Shown: positions 33,370-42,638, numbered from the stretch's first letter. The stretch is DNA of 64,000 nt from Lysinibacillus sp. OF-1 (GCF_028356935.1 NZ_CP102798.1:1984001-2048000); one strand, 5' to 3'. The notes: generated by a model not told the origin, from the sequence alone. Translations and numbers: made by a program.

Positions 33370-33420
33370 TCAAAGCACCTCATTGGTTACCTTGATTTTA
33401 AAATTCATTGTTTTCTATCT

Positions 33421-33456
33421 AAAAAAGACATCCGTCCTTGTGGGAGGGATGTCTTA
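33421..33456 (-). terminator. Terminator of the DNA-repair gene
   Basis: On the minus strand AAGACATCC / GGATGTCTT stem then TTTTTAG. Confidence 0.8.
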
Positions 33457-33469
33457 TTAGACACGATGT

Positions 33470-34177
33470 TTAACATCTTACATATTTTCGTTTAAAACCA
33501 AGTCTGCCTCGCTCTACTTCCTTTTGAATCGTTTCATAAGCATTTAGCGTAGTGTTTTTTTTGTTGTCTCTTTTCATTACCACTGGACCAATTGCCTGTG
33601 CCGTTTCAATGGCTTGCTCATGAAGTGGTACATAGGAAATGGCCACTGTGTATAGAAAATTATTCATCGCAGATTTCGTGCGTGCTGGTGCATCATGAAT
33701 TGTATTTTTTACCACTTCCAGCATGTTGGCTAATTTGCTCATAGAAAATTCGCTATCCTTGCGATTTCCTAAAAGCCAGCAATAGCAGCTCCAGCCCGCT
33801 GACATTCTTAGCTCCTCACCGCTGGCAATCCATGCATCCGCCACCTCCTGTGCAATAGGGGCTTCCGCTAACGTGACCGCTACAACATAATCAGACAGCA
33901 TATAAAAATAAGCCGCATCCATCCAACGATCAAAATCTTCCACAGTCATTGCTTTGGGATCAGCAATAACGCCTGCAAAATACATCGCATCATAGTTACC
34001 TGTAGCATAAAGTTCTTCTGCTAGAGCTTGATTGATTTTGATTTTCTTCGCAATAGGCTTCATGGCTCCCGTTGCCACACCAAATAGTGGCTCCTGAGCA
34101 CCATTTGACAGATACATTTTTTTCGTCCGTTCCTTGCCTAGAGCCTCTAGCTCCTGCATCACCATTTCTGCATTCAT
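33470..34177 (-). CDS. DNA alkylation repair protein (AlkD-like HEAT repeat)
   Basis: A 235-residue all-helical protein of the AlkC/AlkD-related family: MVMQELEALGKERTKKMYLS, GVATGAMKPIAKKIK and the repeated helical pairs (DRWMDAAYFYMLSDYVVAVT; MSAGWSCYCWLLGNRKDSEF; RTKSAMNNFLYTVAISYVPL). Family members excise bulky or cationic alkylated bases without base flipping. The ribosome site is AAGGAAGTG. Together with tag (17496) this is a second alkylation-repair gene in the window, in a separate operon. Confidence 0.78.
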   Translation of the reverse strand: MNAEMVMQELEALGKERTKKMYLSNGAQEPLFGVATGAMKPIAKKIKINQALAEELYATGNYDAMYFAGVIADPKAMTVEDFDRWMDAAYFYMLSDYVVAVTLAEAPIAQEVADAWIASGEELRMSAGWSCYCWLLGNRKDSEFSMSKLANMLEVVKNTIHDAPARTKSAMNNFLYTVAISYVPLHEQAIETAQAIGPVVMKRDNKKNTTLNAYETIQKEVERGRLGFKRKYVRC

Positions 34178-34328
34178 CCAGTAGCACTTCCTTTACCTTT
34201 AATAGACACAAGCCCATTATCCTATAACAAACACTCATTTGTCATGGAGGATACAGATAAAATCGCCTAATAATAATGATTTTATGTTAGATGAATGCCT
34301 TTTGGGAGATTTAGCTTGGTTGAAGAGG

Positions 34329-34949
34329 TTAGAGCCTATTCCATATAAACATAAATTGAGCTGCATCGGATTCTAGCGCAATTCGATGATCGTCCGTCGA
34401 TTGATCTTCAGTCAGCAGGCGACCTTTTTGCACGTTTAAAATGGCATGTTTAATAGTGTCAGGGTGTTCTATTTCGTAGTGAGAGTTTTTCAGGAGGGTT
34501 AAGGCAGATTGGCATTTATATTTATCAATGCGCTCATTTTTACCTTTGAAATACAGCTTAATCAAGTAGGGGATATCGTCGATGATTAAACCAAGTTCAG
34601 GATTGGAACGCACCGTTAATGCATCACTATACCAATTAGCCTTACCTGGTGCAAACCATTGAACATTTTTATTTTTTAAAAATTTTAAATAGGCTTTTAC
34701 GACATCCTGATAATTTTTTTGCCGTGCAGGGAGGGCATTATCAATCATATCGAGTAAATAATTGTCAGGCAAACCCTGTTCATGGTATTTTTTTAAACCA
34801 TCGCGTAATGCCTTCCAATAATCTTTAATTGGATGATAATCTCCCTGATATTTAATATCTTTCACAAACTTCGTCTTGGCTGTACTTCCCTTCATCGTGA
34901 AGTCTGTAAATTGGGTTAAGCCAATGGATGGCTTTGTGATAATCGTCAT
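34329..34949 (-). CDS. Conserved hypothetical protein
   Basis: A 206-residue soluble protein starting at either of two adjacent ATGs (34952, 34949) after AAGGGCG. It has a helical centre (YWKALRDGLKKYHEQGLPDN) and a C-terminal region like a nucleotide- or nucleic-acid-processing protein, but no motif I can name (NPELGLIIDDIPYLIKLYFK, then ALESDAAQFMFIWNRL). The function is unknown. Confidence 0.6.
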   Translation of the reverse strand: MTIITKPSIGLTQFTDFTMKGSTAKTKFVKDIKYQGDYHPIKDYWKALRDGLKKYHEQGLPDNYLLDMIDNALPARQKNYQDVVKAYLKFLKNKNVQWFAPGKANWYSDALTVRSNPELGLIIDDIPYLIKLYFKGKNERIDKYKCQSALTLLKNSHYEIEHPDTIKHAILNVQKGRLLTEDQSTDDHRIALESDAAQFMFIWNRL

Positions 34950-35096
34950 CATTCCATCGCCCTTCTTTCCTTATCAATGACATGTTATAGATTATATTGG
35001 AAAGGGGGACTGTATATGATTTTCTGGCGTGTTAAAAGTTATCAATGAAAAGAATTCTACTAGGCATCGCTTTCTCGTACAATTGACATCTTTACA

Positions 35097-35339
35097 ATGA
35101 AAAAACAACATTCTATAAAAGAAATGTACCGCCAAGAACACCTTCTATCGATGCTCATTGAAGAACATGAAAGGAATAGTCAATTTGAGCAAACCGTATG
35201 GATTCTTAATTGTGCACATCATTTCGTTTCTGACAAGGACTTTGACTATACCAAGCAGCATAGCCTTGCGACCTACCATAAATTATATGAGCAACTGTAT
35301 GACCATCTTTTGAACCAGCAGACAGTGAAATTAGTTTAG
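35097..35339 (+). CDS. Hypothetical acidic protein
   Basis: An 80-residue frame, predicted helical (EMYRQEHLLSMLIEEHERNS, then LATYHKLYEQLYDHLLNQQ). The ribosome site upstream of ATG35097 is poor. Composition is protein-like and it reads with the local gene direction. Moderate support only. Confidence 0.45.
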   Translation: MKKQHSIKEMYRQEHLLSMLIEEHERNSQFEQTVWILNCAHHFVSDKDFDYTKQHSLATYHKLYEQLYDHLLNQQTVKLV

Positions 35340-35419
35340 CTAGAAATAATCATTTCATACTGTACTGGGAATAGATCAAACCAAATAGGGCAATGTAAGA
35401 CTACTTGGAGGTGATCATT

Positions 35420-35593
35420 TTGTCGAAGGGCAAGCAATATAAACGTCAGTCAGAGTTGGCAGAATTAGCGACAGATTTAAGTCCAGATGATTTAGATGTG
35501 CGTGAAGAAAATGCTTTAACACAAGAGCAAAAGAAAAATTCGAACGAAGGTACTCGCTCGAAAAAATCTGCAACACGTAAATCGCAATCATAA
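35420..35593 (+). CDS. Small hydrophilic protein (57 aa)
   Basis: TTG35420 follows TGGAGGTGATC. The product is highly charged and probably unstructured (SKGKQYKRQSELAELATDLS, ending KKSATRKSQS), similar in style to small sporulation-associated proteins. A terminator follows 6 bp after the stop. The function is unknown. Confidence 0.6.
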   Translation: MSKGKQYKRQSELAELATDLSPDDLDVREENALTQEQKKNSNEGTRSKKSATRKSQS

Positions 35594-35598
35594 TACTG

Positions 35599-35632
35599 AC
35601 ACCACAATCATCGTGATTGTGGTGTTATTTTA
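35599..35632 (+). terminator. Terminator
   Basis: ACACCACAATCA / TGATTGTGGTGT stem with a 3-nt loop then TATTTTAT. Confidence 0.85.
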
Positions 35633-35778
35633 TCTTTCATTTCACGTCCACTAGACCAATGCCACCTTTCTACAAAACACATTAGCAATAAAAGAAATCC
35701 AGAAACAATCCATAGTATACTGTAAACAATAACAATAAATGGTATAATATATAAAATGGTTGAGAGGAGTTGATATAA

Positions 35779-35997
35779 ATGACTTTATTTATCTTGTTTA
35801 TTGGGATCATCGTTGTCGTCGGTATAGTCAGTATGCTCAATCAACCGTACAATAAATCGAGCGAGCAATCACACCATAGTCACCCAACAAACGATTTTCT
35901 AACAAATGATGCACAGATTTCCTCACAGGAAAGCCATCATTGTGCTGATTATAGCGCATCCACTAGCGATTCCTCATGCGGCTCATCAGGGGAATGA
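35779..35997 (+). CDS. Small membrane protein with Ser/His/Cys-rich tail
   Basis: A 72-residue protein: an N-terminal membrane helix (LFILFIGIIVVVGIVSML) then a flexible Ser/His-rich tail with HHSHP, SHHCADY and a final SDSSCGSSGE. GAGGAG precedes ATG35779. The tail could bind a metal, which is inference only. Confidence 0.55.
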   Translation: MTLFILFIGIIVVVGIVSMLNQPYNKSSEQSHHSHPTNDFLTNDAQISSQESHHCADYSASTSDSSCGSSGE

Positions 35998-36529
35998 AGG
36001 AATGGTTTAGGTAATTTGCTATATTTCCTTGTAATTCCGCTCAAAGGCAAAATCACAAGAAAACGCAGCCAAAAGCGTGTTATAAAATAACCGAATTGTC
36101 AGGAAGCATCTCAAAATCGGAGCATAAGCATCCACCACGAAAAAGCTGGAAACCGGTAGTAGACTGGTCTCCAGTTTTATTCATATGTAAGGTTATCTTA
36201 AATGTCTTGTTTCTGCATCAATCATCTAGTTAGCCAAATTGACACTCGGAGCGATAGTACTAAAGGAGTACTTGATGTTTACACAGGACGCGGTATGAAT
36301 GATAGAGGAGCCAGTAAATAGTCAATATTCGGAGCATTTGTTTCTACAATCTCTATTAATTGTGCAGAATCATCGGTGAATGCTGATAAAATGACGATTC
36401 ATTTGGGACGAACAAAGGGACATCACAATGAGAAGCATCACCCTATCATAAGAACAAACAAATGGCGAAGATGGGGCAATATGGCGTAAGATAGAGTAAT
36501 AGATAGAGAGAATTTTGGAGGGACTCAAT
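35998..36529. other. Intergenic region with one hairpin
   Basis: A 532-bp stretch. A terminator-like hairpin lies at 36146-36180 (CTGGAAACC / GGTCTCCAG then TTTTATT). Beyond it the DNA contains short frames (for example VLDVYTGRGMNDRGASK near 36265-36320) that may be gene debris, but I cannot identify a parent. The promoter for the aldolase gene must lie here. Confidence 0.35.
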
Positions 36530-37567
36530 ATGATACGATTCGAAAATGATTATGCAGAAGGCGCACATCCACAGATTTTGCAACGATTAGTGACGACAAA
36601 TGAGGAGCAAACACCTGGCTATGGTATGGATAAGCATTCGGAAACAGCTAGAGCTTATATTAAAAAAGCGATTGCAGCAGAACAAGCAGATATTCACTTT
36701 TTAGTCGGCGGTACGCAAACGAATACAATTGTTATCTCGTCTATTTTGCGTCCTCATCAGGGAGTCATTGCCGCGCATACGGGACATATTGCGGTGCATG
36801 AAACAGGTGCAATTGAAGCCACTGGTCATAAAGTGCTGACATTGCCGAGCGAGGATGGCAAAATAACGGCGGCACAGGTGAAAGCATGCTATGATGCTCA
36901 TTGGCAGGATAGCACGCATGAGCATATGGTGCAGCCGGGCTTAGTGTACATATCTCATCCTACAGAAAATGGCACGACGTATAGCAAGGCGGAATTAACG
37001 GCTTTAAGTGAGGTTTGTCGAGAATGTGGCTTACCGCTATTTTTAGATGGGGCGCGACTAGGATACGGGCTTGTAGCGCAAGATAGCGATTTATCCTTAG
37101 CAGAGATTGCGAAGCTTTGTGATGTTTTTTATATTGGTGGCACGAAAATGGGCGCATTATTTGGCGAAGCGGTCGTAATAGTGAATCCTGCGTATCAAAG
37201 GGATTTTCGCTACATGATGAAGCAAAGAGGAGGGCTGCTTGCTAAGGGGCGTTTATTAGGCATTCAGTTTGAAACCCTATTTGAAGAAGACCTTTATATG
37301 GCTATTTCTCATCATGCTGTAGACATGGCGATGCTAATTCGACAGGCGTTTATCGACAAAGGCTTTGCATTGCGCTATGATTCGAAAACCAATCAGCAGT
37401 TTCCGATTTTACCAAACGACATGCTGACGGCTTTGGCAGAGAAATATTCCTTCTCTACTTGGGAAACCTTTGATGACAACCATACCGTTGTGCGCTTTTG
37501 CACAAGCTGGGCCACAAAAAAGGAACAAGTAGATCGCTTGATAGAGGACATTCACCAATTAGCCTAA
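36530..37567 (+). CDS. Low-specificity L-threonine aldolase-like PLP enzyme
   Basis: A 345-residue fold-type I PLP enzyme of the beta-eliminating-lyase/threonine-aldolase family (threonine or allo-threonine to glycine plus acetaldehyde). N-terminus IRFENDYAEGAHPQIL; PLP-contacting THTG-like AAHTGHIAVHE; LFLDGARLGYGL supplies the Asp/Arg; the Schiff-base Lys is in YIGGTKMGALFGEA. ATG36530 has TGGAGGG upstream. It forms a monocistronic unit ended by a terminator. Close relatives may act on other beta-hydroxy amino acids. Confidence 0.88.
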   Translation: MIRFENDYAEGAHPQILQRLVTTNEEQTPGYGMDKHSETARAYIKKAIAAEQADIHFLVGGTQTNTIVISSILRPHQGVIAAHTGHIAVHETGAIEATGHKVLTLPSEDGKITAAQVKACYDAHWQDSTHEHMVQPGLVYISHPTENGTTYSKAELTALSEVCRECGLPLFLDGARLGYGLVAQDSDLSLAEIAKLCDVFYIGGTKMGALFGEAVVIVNPAYQRDFRYMMKQRGGLLAKGRLLGIQFETLFEEDLYMAISHHAVDMAMLIRQAFIDKGFALRYDSKTNQQFPILPNDMLTALAEKYSFSTWETFDDNHTVVRFCTSWATKKEQVDRLIEDIHQLA

Positions 37568-37573
37568 TCAGTG

Positions 37574-37607
37574 AACTGCACCTGGAATAAAAGGGTGCAG
37601 TTTTTTC
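37574..37607 (+). terminator. Terminator of the aldolase gene
   Basis: AACTGCACC / GGGTGCAGTT stem then TTTTT. Confidence 0.85.
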
Positions 37608-37661
37608 CTATTATTCCTTAGAGGTTGCTATACTAGAGGAGGAAAGGAAAGGTGGAATGGC

Positions 37662-38213
37662 ATGACGAAATATATAGCATTTTTAAGAGGCATTAATGTA
37701 GGTGGACACAATAAATTGAAAATGGCTGAATTAAGAGAAGCGCTTATACCGCTGGGATTACAAAACATTCGGACATATATTCAAAGCGGCAATATCCTGT
37801 TTGAATCAAGTGAGTCTGAGGTATACCTACAACAGCAAATACAAGCAACCATTCAAACAGTTTTCCATATCACAAGTATCGTGATAATCAGAACAGCCGA
37901 AGAACTGCAATCAATCGTCCATAATTGTCCGTTTTCAGAGCAAGATATGGCTGAGGCAAGTACCACAGCTACAGGGGAAAGTCTCCATGTCGCCATGCTA
38001 CCAGTTGCACCCACTGAAGTGAATGGTGCGAAGTTATTAGCCTACGAAAGTGAAAAAGAGCGTTGTCTCATCAAGGGCAGAGACGTTTATCTGTTATTTT
38101 ACGAGAGCATCCGCAATGCCAAGCTGGGTCAACAGCTACACAAGCTGGAGATACCTGCAACGGTGCGCAATTGGAAAACGATGAACAAGCTTGTGATGAT
38201 GATTGACCAGTAA
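37662..38213 (+). CDS. DUF1697 family protein
   Basis: A 183-residue soluble protein with the clear family signature: YIAFLRGINVGGHNKLKMAE, then LQNIRTYIQSGNILFES, and the C-terminal ATVRNWKTMNKLVMM. The function of DUF1697 is not established. GGTGG precedes ATG37662. The next small gene begins 23 bp after its stop, or overlaps if an earlier ATG is used. Confidence 0.88.
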   Translation: MTKYIAFLRGINVGGHNKLKMAELREALIPLGLQNIRTYIQSGNILFESSESEVYLQQQIQATIQTVFHITSIVIIRTAEELQSIVHNCPFSEQDMAEASTTATGESLHVAMLPVAPTEVNGAKLLAYESEKERCLIKGRDVYLLFYESIRNAKLGQQLHKLEIPATVRNWKTMNKLVMMIDQ

Positions 38214-38235
38214 GACGGATAATAGAGGTGTAAGA

Positions 38236-38445
38236 TTGAGACGAGACCAAATAAGTTATTTTATCTATCCTTGTGCTTATTTCATTGTGAGAACGATCAA
38301 TCAATGGAGAAAACAAGAATCGATTACATGGGGAGAAAATGTCATGACGATGATTAGCCTAATGTTCTTCATCTATCTGTTGATTCTCATGTGGAATTGG
38401 TCAAATAAGCCCTATCAATGGGGGAAAAAAGATAAAGAAACATAA
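38236..38445 (+). CDS. Small membrane protein
   Basis: A 69-residue product from TTG38236, 5 nt after AGAGGTG; ATG38203 would overlap the previous gene. It carries a basic amphipathic start (RRDQISYFIYPCAYFIVRTI) and one membrane helix (VMTMISLMFFIYLLILMWNW). Unknown function; a terminator follows. Confidence 0.5.
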   Translation: MRRDQISYFIYPCAYFIVRTINQWRKQESITWGENVMTMISLMFFIYLLILMWNWSNKPYQWGKKDKET

Positions 38446-38449
38446 AACA

Positions 38450-38492
38450 AGAGAGCCCTTTCATTTTCTTTTAAATGATTGCTCTCTTTTTT
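38450..38492 (+). terminator. Terminator
   Basis: GAGAGC / GCTCTC outer stem with an inner CATTT / AAATG pairing, followed by TTTTTTC. Confidence 0.75.
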
Positions 38493-38509
38493 CAGCTCAT
38501 CAACATATA

Positions 38510-38540
38510 AAAAAACCTGCAGCGAAGTTAATCGCTACAG
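38510..38540 (-). terminator. Minus-strand terminator for the 38.6-39.1 kb genes
   Basis: CTGTAGCGA / TCGCTGCAG stem on the minus strand followed by GTTTTTTTA. Confidence 0.75.
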
Positions 38541-38630
38541 TTCAGAATTGGTTGATACCCTTTGAGTATTCTCATGTATTATAGCATAACTCTTTATTTC
38601 CTGTATAGAAATGTTTAAGTCTAAATCAAT

Positions 38631-38828
38631 TTATGCAATTACTGCTTCATCATCACTTGAACGTTTTATAAAAATAGGACTCGATGTGCCGTAATCTCCT
38701 CCAAGCAATGCGACCAAAGATGTTATGGTTTGCTGAAGCGATTCAACCGTCAGCTAATCAAGCAATTTTTGTGTAGCAGCAGCTTCACATGTCCAAGAAT
38801 GTAAAAAATGGTCCATTGTCTGAAACAT
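38631..38828 (-). pseudogene. DinB-family gene fragment with in-frame stop
   Basis: ATG38828 has GAGAGG upstream and reads MFQTMDHFLHSWTCEAAATQ, the usual DinB/YfiT N-terminal helix, then KLLD followed by TAG at 38754-38756. Beyond the stop the frame continues for about 40 codons (SLQQTITSLVALLGGDYG) and ends at 38631, far short of the normal 150 residues and without the later metal-binding His. It is a truncated relic. Confidence 0.5.
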
Positions 38829-38861
38829 AAAATCCTCTCCAAAATAGCATGTTTTATTTTG

Positions 38862-39059
38862 CTATGTGCCCAAAATAAAAGCAATATAAAGTACCGCATA
38901 AAGAGGCAAAGCAATTGAAAGCATGATATACATGGTCCATTCACCAATTGTTAGTGTTCCTTGCCATTTCGTTAATTTTAGCTGTCGACGATATACCATA
39001 CTGGCAATTAATATGACTAACAAAGCGAGATCCTTTAAGTTATCGAAAAAGGTAATCAC
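38862..39059 (-). CDS. Small two-helix membrane protein
   Basis: GTG39059 is placed 8 nt after AAAGGAG. The 65-residue product has two hydrophobic helices (LKDLALLVILIASMVYR; MYIMLSIALPLYAVLYIAFI). The function is unknown. Confidence 0.5.
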   Translation of the reverse strand: MITFFDNLKDLALLVILIASMVYRRQLKLTKWQGTLTIGEWTMYIMLSIALPLYAVLYIAFILGT

Positions 39060-39183
39060 AGTATCAGCTCCTTTAGGCTTTTGCAATATATGAGCCTACA
39101 ATTGTCAACATGACTAGCCAAGATAGTGTCCAGATGTCAACATAAAAAGTGCTTCTCTATATAAAATAGAAACGCACGTCCAT

Positions 39184-40055
39184 TTATTCATCTCGAATGA
39201 CGATAAAAACACCACTCAATATGAACAGGGAGCCTAGCCAAAAGGACAGTCCTATCGTCTCTCCTAATAAGAGCCAGCCTAAAAATGTGCCAACAATGGG
39301 CTGGAAGAAAAAAATAAGCCGCCACTTGACGCATTCATTAATTGAAGCCCTTTATTCCACAATAAAAAGCCACCCGCTGTAGAAACAATGCCTAAGTAAA
39401 GCAAGCCCCCTGAAATCGTTGGCTGCAAAATAGTTGTTAGCGCCAAATCCTTTAATCTTGGCAGGATAAAAGGTGTCAACAAAATCACAGCTACTATAGA
39501 TGAGTAGGTTGTCACGACAATTTGTGAGTAATGGCTAGGCACTTTTTTTACTAATGCCGACATGAATGCCCACGTTAAAGCAGCGACTAGTAAGTAGAAT
39601 CCACCTAATTGCTGTGTAATATCGATTTGGGCGTTGCCCACAATGATCCCAACGCCAATGGTCGCGAGGACGATGGACAAGCATTTTTTAATCGTAATGT
39701 TTTCCTGTAAAATAAAACGAGCGAAGACAACCATAAAAGCAGGGGTAGTAGCAGTAATCATCGCTCCCATTTGAGCAGTGGAGAGCATTGTCCCCATTTC
39801 TTGCGTGACAATCGAAATCGTATTTCCGATGAGACCAACAAGAAAAATAATCAACCAATCTTTTTTAGCGATTGTCCAAGATTGCTTCATCACGATGCCG
39901 ATAATACCGAGTGCAATCACCGCAATCAAATAACGAATCCAAACAAGCTCCAATGGTGGCACAACCTCCACCACTACTTTAACTACTACATACATGGCGC
40001 CCCAAATACTTGCAGCAAGCGATAAAAAGATGGCGCCGATACCTTTATTTCTCAT
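39184..40055 (-). pseudogene. EamA/DMT-family transporter, frameshifted in a homopolymer
   Basis: A ten-helix drug/metabolite exporter with both EamA repeats (SLAASIWGAMYVVVKVVVEV; GGFYLLVAALTWAFMSALVK). The first frame stops at 39279 after GGLFFSSSPLLAHF. One additional T in the run of seven (39308-39314 as A on the plus strand) restores the normal end: FFFFQPIVGTFLGWLLLGET ... GVFIVIRDE with TAA at 39184. So the coding content is essentially complete and only a one-base contraction breaks it. It could be a slippage variant or a sequencing error. Confidence 0.75.
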
Positions 40056-40087
40056 GTTTTTTCCTCCGTTTTCATAGATACCTATGC

Positions 40088-40121
40088 CCTTAACGGAGAA
40101 AAAGCGCTTCTACCGTTAAGG
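40088..40121 (-). promoter_or_regulatory. Strong hairpin in the leader of the EamA gene
   Basis: A perfect 9-bp stem CCTTAACGG / CCGTTAAGG with a 16-nt loop lies 33 bp upstream of the EamA start. It has no T-tract on the minus strand, so it is not an obvious terminator. It may be an RNA regulatory structure or the remnant of one. Confidence 0.35.
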
Positions 40122-40247
40122 AAGAAGGATTGCTGGTACGTCCTGTTCAAATAATGGAGCAAACATCATAATAATCCCACCATCCCCAAGTCATTTTTAT
40201 TAAGTATAATAGACTATCCATCGTTTTCCTAGGGGAGGTGGATGATA

Positions 40248-40626
40248 ATGGTATTACTTCAATACGCGATGGGAGAGAAGGATTTACCAATAATAAAGGA
40301 GGTTTACCAATCTGTTGGATGGAAGAAACATGATGAACAGATTATCAAACAAGTTTTCAATGTAAGTACATATCAAGTATTCACTATGGTGGATGGAAAA
40401 ACAGTGGGCTTGGCCAGATGGAGTATTTTATGCCGCCATTTACAGTGTGGTTGTACATAAAGCTTATCAAGGCTCATTTACTCCTAGAGGATATGATCGT
40501 CCAATGAGGAGAGGTATCCTGTAATCAGTTAATCATTACAACAGAAAATGAACCGTATTTATGTAAAAATGGGCTTTGAAAAATATGAAGCTGGGTATGA
40601 CCATCTATCAAAATCAGCAACTTGCT
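40248..40626 (+). pseudogene. Decayed GNAT acetyltransferase
   Basis: ATG40248 (GGGGAGGTGG upstream) starts a GNAT-like frame (LLQYAMGEKDLPIIKEVYQS, then MVDGKTVGLAR). Family sequence then jumps frame: DGVFYAAIYSVVVHKAYQGS, LLLEDMIVQ, IITTENEP, and finally IYVKMGFEKYEAGYDHL. At least three indels destroy the acetyl-CoA loop. Not functional. Confidence 0.7.
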
Positions 40627-40726
40627 CAAGAATATCTGGAGTAAAAGGACGCTTTTTCCCACGAAATTTTTTCAAATTACTGTTCCTCCATTTAAAGAAG
40701 TTGTTCTTTTCCTTGCTTTCCCTTTA

Positions 40727-41194
40727 TTAAAATAATGGCTTTGGCAATCCATTAAGGTGCGCGATAACGGAGATTTGCCCAATATGGTAAGCTTCATGCG
40801 AGTATACATGATGAAACAACCAGTTAAGTGTAGGTACGGAGGGTGGTGTCCAACCATCGGAAAATTTAGGAACTTCAACTAATTGATTGAGTTGCGAATT
40901 GTCCAATGTATGTAGAATATTATCCGTATAATTTCTAATTTCAATATAGCTATCTAGTATTTCCTTCGGCGAACAATCATCGTGAAGGTTTAACATACAA
41001 GGTTTTTTAAGTCCAATTTCATTCACCCAATAGTCTTCACTACTTGATAAATGCAAAATAACCCATGCTATATTATTTGGATAAAAATCTGACTTTTTAA
41101 ACCAAAATGCCTCATCAAGTGTGTTTAGGTAAGGTATTAATGTTTTTCTAAGATCATTCCGATATGGAAACAGCAAATCCATCCATCCTTTCAT
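40727..41194 (-). CDS. DinB-family putative metalloenzyme
   Basis: A 155-residue four-helix-bundle protein of the DinB superfamily: WVILHLSSSEDYWVNEIGLK provides the first metal His and TLNWLFHHVYSHEAYHIGQI the second and third (H-x3-H). Members include thiol transferases and stress-induced proteins of unknown substrate. The start may be ATG41194 or, by ribosome-site spacing, ATG41182. Confidence 0.8.
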   Translation of the reverse strand: MKGWMDLLFPYRNDLRKTLIPYLNTLDEAFWFKKSDFYPNNIAWVILHLSSSEDYWVNEIGLKKPCMLNLHDDCSPKEILDSYIEIRNYTDNILHTLDNSQLNQLVEVPKFSDGWTPPSVPTLNWLFHHVYSHEAYHIGQISVIAHLNGLPKPLF

Positions 41195-41298
41195 TTATGA
41201 ATACGTTTATTGTAAAGGGACAAACAAGGGGTAGAAAATGAATACTTTATTTCTCAGGTTGAAGGAGGTCTGGAATAATTAAACGATAGATAGTGTCC

Positions 41299-41326
41299 AA
41301 AAAAATCACCTAGAGAAAGGTGATTA
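41299..41326 (-). terminator. Terminator of the 41.3-kb membrane-protein gene
   Basis: Minus-strand AATCACC / GGTGATT stem followed by TTTTTT. It touches the stop codon. Confidence 0.8.
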
Positions 41327-41869
41327 AATCGGATTGACTTTAAGTTCTCTTAGAATCAAAAGAACGCCCATTCCATACACGATAGAGATTGCTAAAGGTA
41401 CAAGTGTGTAAGCTTGATCGACAAAGAAGCCACCTAAAATCAGAGCAGAAAAACAAACGCCTAAAGTCACAAATAAATAAGCTTTACTTTTATAAATCCA
41501 TATGTAAGGTAGAAAATGAGCGCCTGCAAGTAAACCAATTGTGAAGGGAAGGAATTCAGGTATGTTCATATACACAATGATAAATACAGGTATGTAAAAA
41601 GCTTGAGGAGCGGCAACGATTCCTCCTAACGTCCCTAAAGGGTTACCAGTAGCGTTTAAATTAACACCAAGAATTTTACTAATGAAGAAGCCGATGGGAA
41701 AAATAGCTCCTAAGCCAAATATCCAAATTAAACGTACAACTTCTATTGGCAAAACTAAGGGCATTAGGGTGAAAAGTAAAAAAACAACGGCACCAGAAAG
41801 TAAAATAGGGAATCCTTTTTTAACTTCAACGATCATTTCTCTTTGTAAATCTTCCAGCGTTTTATCCAT
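41324..41869 (-). CDS. Polytopic membrane protein (DUF7010-like)
   Basis: A 181-residue protein from ATG41869 (AAAGGTGGTG upstream). A short charged N-terminus (DKTLEDLQREMIVEVKKGFP) precedes five or six hydrophobic helices with a GNPLGTLGGIVAAPQAFYIP turn. The plan resembles the DUF7010 family; I am not certain of the number. No transport motif can be named. The long upstream extension of the frame lacks a ribosome site. Confidence 0.55.
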   Translation of the reverse strand: MDKTLEDLQREMIVEVKKGFPILLSGAVVFLLFTLMPLVLPIEVVRLIWIFGLGAIFPIGFFISKILGVNLNATGNPLGTLGGIVAAPQAFYIPVFIIVYMNIPEFLPFTIGLLAGAHFLPYIWIYKSKAYLFVTLGVCFSALILGGFFVDQAYTLVPLAISIVYGMGVLLILRELKVNPI

Positions 41870-41989
41870 CAACGCACCACCTTTCATGAAATAAATACAA
41901 CCTATAATATACCAGTAATTATCTATTTTTACCATATATGATTTGACATGGAGTTTTTGAAAGGAGCTATGCTGAAAAAGATTGAACAT

Positions 41990-42020
41990 AAAAAAGCCGA
42001 TTAGCTCGCCTAATCAGCTT
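41990..42020 (-). terminator. Terminator overlapping the end of the 42.0-kb gene
   Basis: Minus-strand AAGCTGATTAG / CTAATCGGCTT stem followed by TTTTTA. Confidence 0.8.
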
Positions 42021-42202
42021 CTATTTTTTAGCTTTTTCTCCGTTTCCATACCGACACTGAAAGCCGCGAATACCATACCAAAGAAAAATATAATTTGAAC
42101 GAATCTGTCTGCGGTCCAATGCCCTAAAAAATTCATGAAGACAAAGATCATAATGAAAATGGTTGAAACCACTTGTATATAGAAACGTAAATTAACAACC
42201 AT
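42014..42202 (-). CDS. Two-helix membrane mini-protein
   Basis: A 62-residue protein with GGAGGTG before ATG42202. Two hydrophobic helices (YIQVVSTIFIMIFVFMNFLG; FVQIIFFFGMVFAAFSVGM) and a basic tail (ETEKKLKNRS). Unknown function. Confidence 0.55.
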   Translation of the reverse strand: MVVNLRFYIQVVSTIFIMIFVFMNFLGHWTADRFVQIIFFFGMVFAAFSVGMETEKKLKNRS

Positions 42203-42307
42203 TTGTACACCTCCAATTTATGTAAATCACATCACACTTTAAGGTTAACATGACTAAGGGTGTAAAACCATTATTATTGAATATTGGAAAGATAATGTTA
42301 TGTAAAG

Positions 42308-42505
42308 TTATTTATCTTTTTGAGGTTTTACAAAGAATGAAATGAACATAACAGAAACCCCCATGGCAATGAATAGTACTGCAATAGATTTATTTGAAAT
42401 AAATCTATTGTATTCTAGGGCACCAGTTAATCTCGCTGATCCGATTGAAAGCGATAAGATGCCTAAAACAAATATGATATGTCCAATTTTAGAATGTGTT
42501 TTCAT
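42308..42505 (-). CDS. Tandem-duplicated membrane mini-protein, copy 1
   Basis: A 65-residue protein with two helices (IGHIIFVLGILSLSIGSARL; SIAVLFIAMGVSVMFISFFV) and the tail KPQKDK. It is clearly paralogous to the neighbour at 42639: the same frame LTGALEYNRFISNKS against LSGFFEYDSVIPNKF. They share an identical ribosome-site context (GGAGTTGTTATGCAATGAAA). Each copy has its own intergenic region. Confidence 0.65.
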   Translation of the reverse strand: MKTHSKIGHIIFVLGILSLSIGSARLTGALEYNRFISNKSIAVLFIAMGVSVMFISFFVKPQKDK

Positions 42506-42638
42506 TGCATAACAACTCCGGATATTTAGGTTAATAACTTACAAAATGATAACATTATTAGGGAATATTTAAAAATATGGTTCTGTTTGATTGCTGCACA
42601 ATATAAGGAACATGCTTGAAAGATATTGATTGGTAAAA

